DNA from: Arthrobacter sp. MYb229
GTDB lineage: Bacteria; Actinomycetota; Actinomycetes; Actinomycetales; Micrococcaceae
Direction: 5' to 3'
Length of the DNA: 64,000 nucleotides
Assembly (NCBI RefSeq): GCF_002975405.1
Contig: NZ_PCPS01000001.1
Span: 1,178,001 to 1,242,000, forward strand
Part shown: in pieces, positions 25,526 to 33,809 of the stretch
Layout: every line of letters begins with the position of its first letter
Position numbering within the stretch: position 1 is the first letter of the stretch
Notes under the pieces: model-generated
Told to the model about the DNA's origin: nothing
The model's input: only the letters and a program-made list of their open reading frames with translations
Databases searched by the model: none
Position numbers and translations under genes: made by a program

Positions 25526-25839
25526 TTTCTACTCTACGCTTCACTCCGGCGCTCTCCTAGGGGTAGGAGCCAGATACTTTCTCGGCTTTCCGCGGCCTCC
25601 GTTGCGATGCGCACCGGGAACCGCAAGGTGGCCTGCGAGAATCGAGTTTTTATGCACGCCCGCAATTTGCACCGATCGGGGCGAGCGGTGACCGGCCAAG
25701 TTCCGAAGCCTGCGAATTTCGCCTCGCCAAGCATGGTTGAATCCCCAGGCCCGCGGATTGGCTCACCGAATCACGCATGGTCTTGGTCGGCAAAATTCTC
25801 AATGCACTCTGGCAGCGACGGGAGACAGCAGGAGCGCAA
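25526..25839. other. intergenic region without a recognisable gene
   Basis: Upstream region of the cupin-tetR operon up to the terminator of the next minus-strand gene. Open frames here on both strands show no family resemblance. Confidence 0.35.
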
Positions 25840-25870
25840 CTGGGCTCTGCAAAGTCATTGCAGAGCCCAG
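25840..25870 (-). terminator. 13-bp perfect hairpin after the NADP oxidoreductase gene
   Basis: CTGGGCTCTGCAA and TTGCAGAGCCCAG pair around AGTCA, 26 bases past the stop at 25897. Confidence 0.7.
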
Positions 25871-25896
25871 TGGCACTCACTTCATGGTGCTGGCGG

Positions 25897-26907
25897 CTAG
25901 ATCCGCACCAGCATCTTGCCGGTGTTGGCGCCGCGCATCATGTCCAGGAACGCATCCACGGTGTGCTCGATGCCGTCGACGATGGTCTCGTCGTAGGCGA
26001 TCTTGCCCGCGCCGAACCAATCCCCCATTTGCTGCCCGAATTCTCCGGACAGGTGCAGGTAGCTGGAGAGGGTGAAGCCCTGCAGCTTGAGCCCGCGGGT
26101 GATCAGGTTGGCCATATTGTCCGGGCCGGCGGCTTTTTCGGTGGTGTTGTATCCGGAGATCGCCCCGCACAGTGCGGCGCGTCCACCGTCGTTGAAGGAA
26201 GCTAGCGCCGCTTCGAGATGCTCGCCTCCGACGTTGTCGAAGAACACGTCGATTCCCTCGGGAGCGGCGGCGGCCAGCTGGCCGCGCACATCGCCGTCCT
26301 TGTAGTTGAACGCCGCGTCGTAGCCGTACTTGCTGGTGAGCAATTCGACCTTCTCGGCGCTGCCGGCAGAACCGATGACCCGCTTGGCTCCGAGCAGCTT
26401 GGCGATCTGTCCGGCCGCGGTACCCACGGCACCTGCGGCGCCGGAAATGAAGACCGTCTCCCCGGCCTTCAACGAGGCAATCTCGGTCAGGCCAACATAG
26501 GCGGTCAACCCGGTCATCCCAAGGATATGCAGGCGCAATGACAGGGGCATGCCCGGAATCTCGGGAACCTGGCTGAAGCTGGAGGCTTCTTCCTGGACGG
26601 TATCGGACCAGCCGTGCTGGTGGAGCACCACCGTTCCGACCGGCAGCTCTTCGGCTGCGGACTCGACGACGCGGCCGATCGCGCCTCCCGTGATCCGTTC
26701 GCCAATCCCGTAGGGCGCAACGTAGGAACGCGCGTCGCTCATTCGTCCGCGCATATATGGGTCAACGGATAGGAATTCGTTGCGTACTCGCACCTGGCCG
26801 GCACGCAGCGGCCCGAAGGCGCTGGTGGTGACGTTGAAGTTTTCGGCAGTTGGCCAGCCGGTGGGACGGCTAGCTAGCTGGATCTGCGTACTGGTAAATT
26901 CGCTCAT
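25897..26907 (-). CDS. NADP-dependent oxidoreductase, zinc-independent MDR (CurA-like)
   Basis: A 336-residue medium-chain reductase of the leukotriene B4 dehydrogenase/curcumin reductase group, which saturates enone double bonds with NADPH. Seen: N-terminal PTGWPTAENFNV, VDPYMRGRM, the coenzyme loop ETVFISGAAGAVGTAAGQIAKLLGAKRVIGSAGS, DVFFDNVGG, and a late GANTGKMLVRI. No zinc-ligand cysteines. It shares an operon with a DUF1304 gene 46 bases upstream, and both are divergent from a TetR gene with a palindromic operator, so electrophile- or quinone-inducible expression is likely. Confidence 0.85.
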   Translation of the reverse strand: MSEFTSTQIQLASRPTGWPTAENFNVTTSAFGPLRAGQVRVRNEFLSVDPYMRGRMSDARSYVAPYGIGERITGGAIGRVVESAAEELPVGTVVLHQHGWSDTVQEEASSFSQVPEIPGMPLSLRLHILGMTGLTAYVGLTEIASLKAGETVFISGAAGAVGTAAGQIAKLLGAKRVIGSAGSAEKVELLTSKYGYDAAFNYKDGDVRGQLAAAAPEGIDVFFDNVGGEHLEAALASFNDGGRAALCGAISGYNTTEKAAGPDNMANLITRGLKLQGFTLSSYLHLSGEFGQQMGDWFGAGKIAYDETIVDGIEHTVDAFLDMMRGANTGKMLVRI

Positions 26908-26953
26908 CCTGATGAGTACCTTTCTGGGGGCGGTTGTCGGGTACGGAAATAAC

Positions 26954-27340
26954 CTAGAGGGCCAGACCGAGGATCATGAAGATCACCGCGAGGAGCGGCA
27001 GCACTCCCTGCTTCAGCGCCGCGGAGGCCTTGTCCGGACTGGAGATCAGCAGTACCGTGGCGGCAAGCACCATGGAACCGGCACCGGTGAGCACCAAGGT
27101 GGCTGCGATCACCGGCTGGCCCATGAGGAAAAGCACCACACCGAGCAAAACCGCGATTCCGAGGAACAGGTTGTAGAAGCCTTGATTGAAGGCCAGTTCC
27201 TTGGTGGCCTTCGCTTCCGCCTCGCTGGTTCCAAAAATTGCGCGCGCTCGCGGGGTGGTCCACCACACGGATTCCATCAAGAAGATGTAGACGTGAATGA
27301 TTGCTGCCAACGCGCCAAGCACGAGTCCGATAATAACCAT
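26954..27340 (-). CDS. DUF1304 family membrane protein
   Basis: A 128-residue protein with four membrane helices (VIIGLVLGALAAIIHVYIFLMES, FYNLFLGIAVLLGVVLFLM, VIAATLVLTGAGSMVLAATVLLI, VLPLLAVIFMILGLAL) and the family block ESVWWTTPRARAIFG. Function of DUF1304 is unknown. First gene of the operon with the CurA-like reductase. The ATG follows GGAG. Confidence 0.8.
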   Translation of the reverse strand: MVIIGLVLGALAAIIHVYIFLMESVWWTTPRARAIFGTSEAEAKATKELAFNQGFYNLFLGIAVLLGVVLFLMGQPVIAATLVLTGAGSMVLAATVLLISSPDKASAALKQGVLPLLAVIFMILGLAL

Positions 27341-27381
27341 GATGGAGGGCTCCCTACGGGCTTAGTGGCCCAAGTTATTTT

Positions 27382-27419
27382 GTAATGACCATTTCAATAT
27401 ATACTGGAATGGTCGTTAC
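27382..27419 (+). promoter_or_regulatory. inverted repeat operator between DUF1304 and tetR
   Basis: GTAATGACCATTTCA and TGGAATGGTCGTTAC (15-base arms, two mismatches, 8-base spacer) lie in the divergent promoter region. The core GACCATT/AATGGTC is perfect. Probable target of the adjacent TetR protein. Confidence 0.7.
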
Positions 27420-27439
27420 CGAAAGTGGAAAGGTATGTG

Positions 27440-28018
27440 ATGGCAAGAACACTAGCTTTCGACCGCGCGGAAGTCATCGAAAATGCTCGCTCGGTTTTCT
27501 GGTCGAAGGGCTTCGAGGCTACCTCAGTGCCCGAGCTCGAAGCCGCCACGGGACTCAGCCGCTCGAGTATCTACAATTCCTTCGGTTCCAAGCGTGGCCT
27601 GTTCGATGCGGCTGTCGTCAGCTACCTCGAAGAAATCGTGCGGCCTCGGCTGCTCCCGCTGCTCGCAGACCAGGTTCCGGACTCGGCGCTCACCGGCTAC
27701 CTGCAGGGGCTCGCCGCCGTTTTTGCCCGCCCAGAATCCCTGCCCGCCGCGCATGGCTGCCTGTTGATCAATACCGCCAGCGCACCTTTGGCCCAGGACT
27801 CGAAGATTTCGCGCATCATCGGCGAATACCGCGCCGAGTTGCAGGCCGCGATACTCCGTGGCGTGGCCAGCGCGCTGCCCGAGGCGAGTGCGGAGCGCGC
27901 GGGCATGCTGAGCACCGCGATTACCGGCCTTGTGGTCGCATCTTTCGCCCTGGTGCGCATAGCGCCCCAGGAGGCCGTGCGGCTGCTGGCCACGGCAGAA
28001 CTGCTGCTCGCCGACTGA
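27440..28018 (+). CDS. TetR-family regulator
   Basis: A 192-residue TetR/AcrR protein: HTH region NARSVFWSKGFEATSVPELEAATGLSRSSIYNSFGSKRGLFDAAVVSY and a C-terminal domain with ESLPAAHGCLLINTASAPL (the HGCLL-N motif of the group with a TetR_C_16-like or AcrR-type sensor). ATG at 27440 is placed by GGAAAGG at 27427-27433; an upstream in-frame GTG overlaps that site. Divergent from the DUF1304-reductase operon with a 38-bp dyad between. Confidence 0.85.
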   Translation: MARTLAFDRAEVIENARSVFWSKGFEATSVPELEAATGLSRSSIYNSFGSKRGLFDAAVVSYLEEIVRPRLLPLLADQVPDSALTGYLQGLAAVFARPESLPAAHGCLLINTASAPLAQDSKISRIIGEYRAELQAAILRGVASALPEASAERAGMLSTAITGLVVASFALVRIAPQEAVRLLATAELLLAD

Positions 28019-28030
28019 CCTCCGATTAAA

Positions 28031-28074
28031 CGAGCACACCCGCAGATTCTAAGAAGAATCTGCGGGTGTGCTCG
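28031..28074 (+). terminator. 20-bp perfect bidirectional terminator
   Basis: Arms 28031-28050 and 28055-28074 (CGAGCACACCCGCAGATTCT) pair perfectly with loop AAGA, between the convergent tetR and gnd genes. Confidence 0.85.
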
Positions 28075-28087
28075 TGATGCGTAAAGA

Positions 28088-29527
28088 CTAGTGGGTGTCC
28101 ACTGCCTCGACCTCGGTGCGGTCACCGCTCCACTGCGTGTGGAAGGTGCCTTCCTTGTCGACGCGTCGGTAGGTGTGCGCGCCGAAGTAGTCGCGCAGCC
28201 CCTGGGTCAGCGCTGCCGGCAAACGGTCGCGGCGCAGGCCATCGTAGTAGGCAAGCGAGGAGGAGAACAGCGGCGCTGGGATACCCAGCTGCACTGCAAC
28301 CGAGACCACGCGGCGCCAAGCCGGCACGGCCTTTGCGATTGCCTCGGCGAAGGCCGGAGCGAAGAGCAGGTTGACCGGCTTCTCATCTGCCGAGTAGGCG
28401 GCGGTGATGTCCTTGAGCAGGGCGGCACGAATGATGCAGCCTTCGCGCCAGAGCCCGGCGATCTCGTCCATCTTCAGTTCCCAGTTGTACTCACCGGCAG
28501 CCGAGGTGAGCATGTCCAGGCCTTGTGCGTAGGAGACGAGCTTCGAGGCGAACAGCGCCTGGCGCACATCCTCGATGAAGTTCTCCGGCAGGGTGACCTC
28601 GGTGGTGTTGGCCGCCAGGACTTCCTGGCCCACCGCGCGGATCTCGCGCTGCGAGGACAGCGAACGGGCGAAGACCGATTCGGCGATGGCCGAAACCGGC
28701 GAACCCATATCCAGGCCGGACTGCACGGTCCAGCGACCGGTGCCCTTCTGGCCTGCCGAGTCCTGGATGACATCAACCAGTGGCTTGCCGGTGGCGGCAT
28801 CGGTGTGGCCGAGGACCTCTGCGGTGATCTCGATCAGGAAGCTGGAGAGCTCGCCCTTGTTCCAGTCGGCGAAGATCTCTGCCTGCTTCGCCGGCTCGAT
28901 GCCAGCGGCATTGCGCATCAGGTCGTATGCTTCGCCGATGACCTGCATGTCGGCGTACTCGATGCCGTTGTGCACCATCTTCACGAAGTGGCCGGCACCG
29001 TCGGTGGAGATCCATGCACAGCATGGAGCGCCATCGTCGGCCTTGGCTGCAATCTTCTCGAGCATCGGGCCCAGAGCCTTGTAGGACTGGGCCGACCCGC
29101 CTGGCATGATCGATGGGCCGAGCAGTGCACCCTCTTCGCCACCGGAGACGCCAACGCCAACGAAGTGCAGACCCTTTTCGGTCAGTGCCGCTTCGCGGCG
29201 GCGGGTGTCGGTGTAGTGCGAGTTGCCGGCGTCGATGACGATGTCGCCCTCTTCGAGCAGTGGCACCAGCTGATCGATGACCGAATCAACCGGACCGCCG
29301 GCCTTCACCATGATCAGCACGCGGCGCGGGGTCTCGAGATTCGCGACCAGCTCTTTGAGCGATTCGGTGCGGATGAAGTCACCTTCATCGCCGTGCGCCT
29401 CTAGCAGGGCATCGGTCTTGGCGACCGAGCGGTTGTGCAGGGCGACAGTGTATCCGTTGCGGGCGAAGTTGCGGGCGAGGTTCGCGCCCATCACGGCCAG
29501 ACCTGTGACACCAATCTGTGCAGGCAT
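28088..29527 (-). CDS. gnd: 6-phosphogluconate dehydrogenase, decarboxylating (NADP)
   Basis: Oxidises 6-phosphogluconate to ribulose 5-phosphate and CO2 in the pentose phosphate pathway. The 479-residue length is that of the classical dimeric form. Seen: GVTGLAVMGANLARNFARNGYTVALHNRSV (NADP fold), GVGVSGGEEGALLGPSIMPGG, HFVKMVHNGIEYADMQVIGEAYDLM, GHTDAATGKPLVDVIQDSAGQKGTGRWT, and the C-terminal FGAHTYRRVDKEGTFHTQW. GGAGAC precedes the ATG. Divergent from the GntR-type regulator, and with gntK-gntP further on it completes the gluconate route. Confidence 0.95.
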   Translation of the reverse strand: MPAQIGVTGLAVMGANLARNFARNGYTVALHNRSVAKTDALLEAHGDEGDFIRTESLKELVANLETPRRVLIMVKAGGPVDSVIDQLVPLLEEGDIVIDAGNSHYTDTRRREAALTEKGLHFVGVGVSGGEEGALLGPSIMPGGSAQSYKALGPMLEKIAAKADDGAPCCAWISTDGAGHFVKMVHNGIEYADMQVIGEAYDLMRNAAGIEPAKQAEIFADWNKGELSSFLIEITAEVLGHTDAATGKPLVDVIQDSAGQKGTGRWTVQSGLDMGSPVSAIAESVFARSLSSQREIRAVGQEVLAANTTEVTLPENFIEDVRQALFASKLVSYAQGLDMLTSAAGEYNWELKMDEIAGLWREGCIIRAALLKDITAAYSADEKPVNLLFAPAFAEAIAKAVPAWRRVVSVAVQLGIPAPLFSSSLAYYDGLRRDRLPAALTQGLRDYFGAHTYRRVDKEGTFHTQWSGDRTEVEAVDTH

Positions 29528-29735
29528 AAAAATAAGTCTCCATCAGTTACCGGGGAGTTGTACCGTTTTTTGGAAACCGGGAACTCACGGCCTCCATCAC
29601 GGCCATGTGACGGGTTCTATTCTACGCGTGCGCACCCATCGATTCCCAGACCTGAACGCTTTTTAAAGCATATTTATTTTTCGCCTCGGCTGTGCCAGCG
29701 CATCTTGACCAGCAGATATTGGCTAAACTGACGCC

Positions 29736-30467
29736 ATGGCAACTAGTCTGCACGCTCATGTGGTTGAGCACCTCGGCTCCCGAATCGTCAACGGGCAGAT
29801 CCCGCGCGGATCGATCATCCTGGCCGCCGAGCTGGAGGCAAAGCTCCAGGTTTCCCGTTCCGTGATCCGTGAAGCGGTGCGCGTTCTAGCGCAGTGCGGC
29901 CTAGTCACCAGCACCAAACGCGTAGGCATCAGGGTTCTGGGGCCCGAAGAGTGGAATCCTTACGACACTCAGGTCATCCGCTGGCGCCTGGCGAGCGAGC
30001 AACGCGGCGCCCAGCTGCGCTCGCTGACCGAACTGCGCATCTCGGTGGAGCCGATGGCCGCAGAATTAGCCGCAGAGTTTGCCCCCGAAGCGATGCGCAA
30101 AGAGCTTCTGCTGATCTCGGCCCAGATGAATCATTACGGACGCCAGGGCGATTTGCGTCGCTTCCTCGAACTGGATATTCGCTTTCATTGCCTGGTGCTC
30201 GCCGCCTCGGGCAATGAAATGTTCGCGAATCTGGCCACCCCCATTGCCGCGATCCTGCGCGGACGCACCGAACTGGGCCTGATGCCCGAACGCCCGCATG
30301 AGGAGGCCCTGGCCTGGCACCAGTCGGTTGCCGAAAGCATCTCCCATTTGGATGCGCTCGGCGCAAGGCGCAATATGGAAAGCATTATGCGCCGCACGCA
30401 CAACGAAATCTGCAGCCTGTGGGACGGCGCACCGCGCGTATTCGTCGATCCGAATACGAAAAAATAG
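29736..30467 (+). CDS. gntR: GntR-family (FadR/FCD) regulator, probable gluconate repressor
   Basis: A 243-residue FadR-type GntR protein: winged helix with HVVEHLGSRIVNGQIPRGSIILAAELEAKLQVSRSVIREAVRVLAQCGLV and an FCD ligand domain (ELRISVEPMAAELAAEFAPE, ELDIRFHCLVLAASGN, WHQSVAESISHLDALGAR with the Asp/His metal residues). Divergent from gnd, near gntP and gntK, so a gluconate or gluconate 6-phosphate response is likely. A TAAACT box (29724-29729) lies six bases before the ATG without a ribosome binding site, so the message may be leaderless. Confidence 0.82.
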   Translation: MATSLHAHVVEHLGSRIVNGQIPRGSIILAAELEAKLQVSRSVIREAVRVLAQCGLVTSTKRVGIRVLGPEEWNPYDTQVIRWRLASEQRGAQLRSLTELRISVEPMAAELAAEFAPEAMRKELLLISAQMNHYGRQGDLRRFLELDIRFHCLVLAASGNEMFANLATPIAAILRGRTELGLMPERPHEEALAWHQSVAESISHLDALGARRNMESIMRRTHNEICSLWDGAPRVFVDPNTKK

Positions 30468-30602
30468 CGCCGCGCGACCACGGACCCCGACCCGCCCCCG
30501 AGTGAGCCCGACACCTTTAATCGCTGGTCAGAGATTTATTCTGCGCTTGCGAGCTGTGGCAGAACACCCGAAAAAACTGTTTTCGATGTGACGTAAGTCA
30601 AT
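30468..30602. other. region between gntR and the structured leader
   Basis: Contains no gene. Its end (TTTTCG 17 bases before TATGGT at 30603-30608) is a candidate promoter for the transcript that begins with the structured leader. Confidence 0.35.
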
Positions 30603-30615
30603 TATGGTTAGTGGC

Positions 30616-30857
30616 ACGCGGCGACAGGCCACGAACAATTGCATAGTCTTCCGAACACTCGTGGCCGGTGAATCCCGGAGCACGCTCGGACACCGGTGGG
30701 GCTCACTTCGGCCAGCCTCATTCACCCCCGAGCCCCGCCGCGTACGGAAACCTTGGGGCGCAGTTACCGGGCATAACGGTTCCCCGACGAGAAGTGCCTG
30801 AGTTGTGCATCGGGCATGAAACTGGTTCAACACGGCGCTCGCTTTCCGCCGTGAACC
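30616..30857 (+). promoter_or_regulatory. structured 5' leader: four-way-junction RNA plus hairpin before the RBS
   Basis: Closing helix P1 ACGCGGCG (30616-30623) with CGCCGCGT (30736-30743). Inside are three hairpins: P2 GGCCACGA (30627-30634) with TCGTGGCC (30659-30666), P3 CCGGTG (30665-30670) with CACCGG (30691-30696), and P4 GGGGCTC (30698-30704) with GAGCCCC (30730-30736). All pairs are Watson-Crick, and the junction has almost no unpaired bases. A further hairpin GGTTC-aac-ACGGCG/CGCCGT-GAACC (30824-30857) ends eight bases before the GAAGGG ribosome binding site of the DUF5058 gene. I cannot match it to a riboswitch class I know. The foldings are hand-derived. Confidence 0.55.
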
Positions 30858-30880
30858 ATGCGCTGAAGGGTAGACCGCTG

Positions 30881-31618
30881 ATGTACTTCCCAGCCGTGGT
30901 GGACAACAATTCCACCGATATTCTCGCAGTAGCCAATTCGCCGGTGCTTTGGGCCTGCGCCGTCGGTGTTTTCTTGGTCATCGTGCTCCAGAGCATCATC
31001 TACATGAAGGCCGCCAAGATCGCGGCGCCTCATATAGGAATGAGCCAGGCGGAGATCAAGAGAAGCTTTAATGCAGGCGCCATCTCCGCTTTGGGCCCGT
31101 CGCTGGCAGTAGTCATGGTGGCGGTCGCCTTGCTCACGGTCTTCGGAACCCCGGCCGTGCTGGTCCGCATTGGGCTGATCGGATCGGTATCCTATGAAAC
31201 CGCGGCCGCGGCCATCGCGGTGAATTCCACCGGCGCCGAACTCGGTGGCCCCACCTATACCCAAGCGGTCTTCGGTCTGGCGCTCGCGGCCATGAGCCTT
31301 GGCGGTGCCATGTGGATGATCGCCACACTGGTGCTCACCCCGCTGCTCAAACGCGGTGATTCGGCGCTGCGCAAGGTCAACCCCGCCATCATGATGATCG
31401 TTCCGGGGGCCGCGATGGTCGCCGCCTTTATGGTGCTCGGCATCGGCGAGCTTCCCAAATCCTGGATCCATGTGGTCGCCTTCGGTTCCTCGGCGGTGAT
31501 CATGACCCTGCTGATGCTCCTCGCCAAACGCGTGGACCGGCCCTGGATCAAAGAATGGGCACTGGGCATCGCCATCATCTTGTCATTGGCCATCACGCAC
31601 CTCGCTACGCGTGCCTAG
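30881..31618 (+). CDS. DUF5058 family membrane protein
   Basis: A 245-residue integral membrane protein with about six helices (VLWACAVGVFLVIVLQSIIYM, AISALGPSLAVVMVAVALLTVFG, AVFGLALAAMSLGGAMWMIATLVLT, AIMMIVPGAAMVAAFMVLGI, WIHVVAFGSSAVIMTLLMLLA, WALGIAIILSLAITHLAT). The block AEIKRSFNAGAISALGPSLAVVMVAVALL is typical of DUF5058. GAAGGG at 30865-30870 sets the ATG. Followed by another membrane protein and an M20D amidohydrolase, so I infer a two-subunit transporter for an amide-linked or peptide substrate cleaved inside the cell. The family has no established function. Confidence 0.75.
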   Translation: MYFPAVVDNNSTDILAVANSPVLWACAVGVFLVIVLQSIIYMKAAKIAAPHIGMSQAEIKRSFNAGAISALGPSLAVVMVAVALLTVFGTPAVLVRIGLIGSVSYETAAAAIAVNSTGAELGGPTYTQAVFGLALAAMSLGGAMWMIATLVLTPLLKRGDSALRKVNPAIMMIVPGAAMVAAFMVLGIGELPKSWIHVVAFGSSAVIMTLLMLLAKRVDRPWIKEWALGIAIILSLAITHLATRA

Positions 31619-31644
31619 CCCACACCGGATTCAAGGAGCACATC

Positions 31645-32391
31645 ATGAGCAATTCCACCGAAATCCACGAGGCGCTCGGAACCTTCGACAAGACCACCTC
31701 GCGCTGGGGCCGGATCACCATGATCATTGGCCTCTTTTTCTCCCTCGCGGCCCCAACCTATCTGGTCTTCTTCTCCGGGCTCGATATTGAACTCGCCGGA
31801 GTCCTCGCCGCCTTCGCCGCCCTAGCGGCGGTTTTTGGCGTGATCTGGGTCGTTGAACCGCTGACCTATTACCCGATCCTCGGCGCCTCGTCCATGTACC
31901 AGGCATTCATGATTGGCAACATCTCCAATAAGCTGCTTCCCGCGGCCATGATCGCCCAGTCGACCATCGGGGTGAGGCCCGGAACCCGCAAGGGCGAGCT
32001 GTCCTCGGTCGCTGCCATCTGTGGTGCGGCCGCGGTTCACCTGACCTCATTGTTCATTTTCGTCGGGCTGCTCGGCGCCTGGCTGGTCAGCGTGATTCCC
32101 GCCGATATCGTGAACACCGTCCAGGTCTACATCCTGCCCACGGTGATGGGTGCGGTTCTCATCCAGGCAATCGTCAGCCAGAAGTCCCCGCGCGCCGCGG
32201 TGATCGCGTTGGTGGTCTCGCTGATCGTGGTCTTCGTACTGTCGCCGCTCTCCCCCAAGATGGCGCTGTTCTCCACCGCGATCGCCGTGATCTCCACGGC
32301 CGTGCTGGCCTGGGTGCTACGCGACCGCAAGAGCCTGCCGTCCACGGAAGACTCCGAGGGCGAGGTGCCGCCGGAGGGTCCGGTGTATTAG
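31645..32391 (+). CDS. multi-pass membrane protein, second subunit of the DUF5058 unit
   Basis: A 248-residue membrane protein with about six helices (GRITMIIGLFFSLAAPTYLVFF, LAGVLAAFAALAAVFGVIWVV, SLFIFVGLLGAWLVSVIP, VYILPTVMGAVLIQAIV, AAVIALVVSLIVVFVLSPL, LFSTAIAVISTAVLAWVL) and a conserved-looking loop YYPILGASSMYQAFMIGNISNKLLPAAMIAQSTIGVRPGTRKGEL. CAAGGAG precedes the ATG, 26 bases after the DUF5058 stop. No ATPase or binding protein nearby, so if this is a transporter it is secondary. Function unknown. Confidence 0.7.
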   Translation: MSNSTEIHEALGTFDKTTSRWGRITMIIGLFFSLAAPTYLVFFSGLDIELAGVLAAFAALAAVFGVIWVVEPLTYYPILGASSMYQAFMIGNISNKLLPAAMIAQSTIGVRPGTRKGELSSVAAICGAAAVHLTSLFIFVGLLGAWLVSVIPADIVNTVQVYILPTVMGAVLIQAIVSQKSPRAAVIALVVSLIVVFVLSPLSPKMALFSTAIAVISTAVLAWVLRDRKSLPSTEDSEGEVPPEGPVY

Positions 32392-32463
32392 CAACGAGCC
32401 GATTCACTGCGGCGGTTCTGCGTGGTTCCGCCGCACCTACTTGTCAAAGGACCAGGAACTCCG

Positions 32464-33690
32464 ATGAGCAACATCCCGCAGCCACTGAAAATGACCGAGG
32501 CCATGGCGGCCGATCTGCTCGACACCTACAAGCATTTGCATGGCAGCCCCGAACTTTCAATGCAGGAACAGCAGACCGCCGCGTACCTCGCGGCGCGTTT
32601 GGAGGCGCTTGGGCTTGAGGTATTCCGCTGCGGGGGCACCGGGGTGGTGGGGGTACTGCGCAATGGGGCCGGGCCGGTGATCGGGCTGCGCGCGGACACC
32701 GATGGGCTGCCCGTCCTGGAGGACACCGGCTTGGATTATGCCAGCCGGGCCAGCGGGGTTTTGGAGGACGGAACCGAAGTTCCGGTGATGCATGCCTGCG
32801 GGCACGACACCCACATGGCCACCGCGCTCAAGACCGCCGAGCTTTACGCGCAGGGAACGGAGCATTGGGCCGGTAGCATCGTTTTCATTCTGCAGCCCGG
32901 TGAGGAAACGGCCGCCGGAGCCAAGGCCATGGTGGACGACGGCCTGTGGGACAAGGCCCCAAAGCCCGAGGTGATCTACGGGCAGCATGTGATGAACGGG
33001 CTGGCCGGAACGATTACCATCATGGAGGGCGCCGCGATGACCACCGCCGATTCCTTCCGGGTCACCGTGTATGGCCAGGGTTCGCACGGTTCGATGCCCG
33101 AGCATTCCATCGACCCCATCGTGCTCGGCGCGGCGATGGTGATGCGCTTGCAGACGATTGTCTCGCGGCAGGTGGCCCCGCAGTCCGCCGCAGTGGTGAC
33201 CGTCGGTTCATTCCATGCGGGGTTGAAGGAAAACGTGATTCCGGACCGGGCGATCTTCACCCTCAACGTGCGCACCTTCGACCCGAAGGTCCGCGAGACG
33301 GTCCTTGGCTCGATCCGGCGCATAATCACCATGGAAGCCGGCGCCTCCGGTGCCCCGGAACCACTGATCGAAGACATCTCGCACTTCCCGCCGCTCTACA
33401 ACGATCCGGCGGAAACCGCGAGGCTCACCGAAGCATTCCACGCCGAATTCGGCGCGGAACGGGTCCTGCCGGGCCAAGCGGTGATGGGAAGCGAGGATTT
33501 CGGAGCCCTTGGCGCGGCGATCGGCGTGCCAAGCGTGTTCTGGTATTTCGGTGGAAACGACGCCAAAACTCTGGCCGCCGGAACCCCACCGGCGAACCAC
33601 TCACCGTTTTTCGCACCGGTGCTCGAACCGACCTTGAGCACCGGAGTACGGGCCGCGGTGCGCGCCCTGTACTCGAAAGTCGGCAAGTAA
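32464..33690 (+). CDS. M20D family amidohydrolase/peptidase
   Basis: A 408-residue metal-dependent amidohydrolase of the hippurate hydrolase/N-acyl-amino-acid hydrolase group. Seen: GLRADTDGLPVLE (with metal-site Asp), MHACGHDTHMATAL (metal Cys/His), LQPGEETAAGAKAM (catalytic Glu pair), a dimerisation domain with YGQGSHGSMPEHSIDPIVLGA, and the final His region NHSPFFAPVLE. No signal peptide, so it acts in the cytoplasm. AAGGACCAGGA precedes the ATG. Third gene of the DUF5058 unit; expected to split an N-acyl amino acid or similar amide brought in by the membrane proteins. Confidence 0.88.
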   Translation: MSNIPQPLKMTEAMAADLLDTYKHLHGSPELSMQEQQTAAYLAARLEALGLEVFRCGGTGVVGVLRNGAGPVIGLRADTDGLPVLEDTGLDYASRASGVLEDGTEVPVMHACGHDTHMATALKTAELYAQGTEHWAGSIVFILQPGEETAAGAKAMVDDGLWDKAPKPEVIYGQHVMNGLAGTITIMEGAAMTTADSFRVTVYGQGSHGSMPEHSIDPIVLGAAMVMRLQTIVSRQVAPQSAAVVTVGSFHAGLKENVIPDRAIFTLNVRTFDPKVRETVLGSIRRIITMEAGASGAPEPLIEDISHFPPLYNDPAETARLTEAFHAEFGAERVLPGQAVMGSEDFGALGAAIGVPSVFWYFGGNDAKTLAAGTPPANHSPFFAPVLEPTLSTGVRAAVRALYSKVGK

Positions 33691-33747
33691 CGGCTGCGGT
33701 GGACTTAGCTGCCCGATGACAGGCGACCTACTACCCGGCATTCTTAA

Positions 33748-33791
33748 ACAGCTTGCCTCCCGGAATCCACAGATTCCGGGAGGCAAGCTGT
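33748..33791 (+). terminator. 20-bp perfect bidirectional terminator
   Basis: Arms 33748-33767 and 33772-33791 (ACAGCTTGCCTCCCGGAATC) pair perfectly with loop CACA, between the convergent M20D and gntP genes. Confidence 0.85.
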
Positions 33792-33809
33792 CGCCACATA
33801 TCCAAGAGG

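Noticed and set aside
28091-29404. A 437-codon plus-strand frame
   Set aside because: Antisense to gnd, whose family match is unmistakable.
30616-30743. Cobalamin riboswitch as identity of the four-way junction
   Set aside because: A stretch CCGGTGAATCCCGGAGC recalls the cobalamin core, but the conserved GCCACTG and B12-box segments are not present, and the downstream genes have no B12 link.
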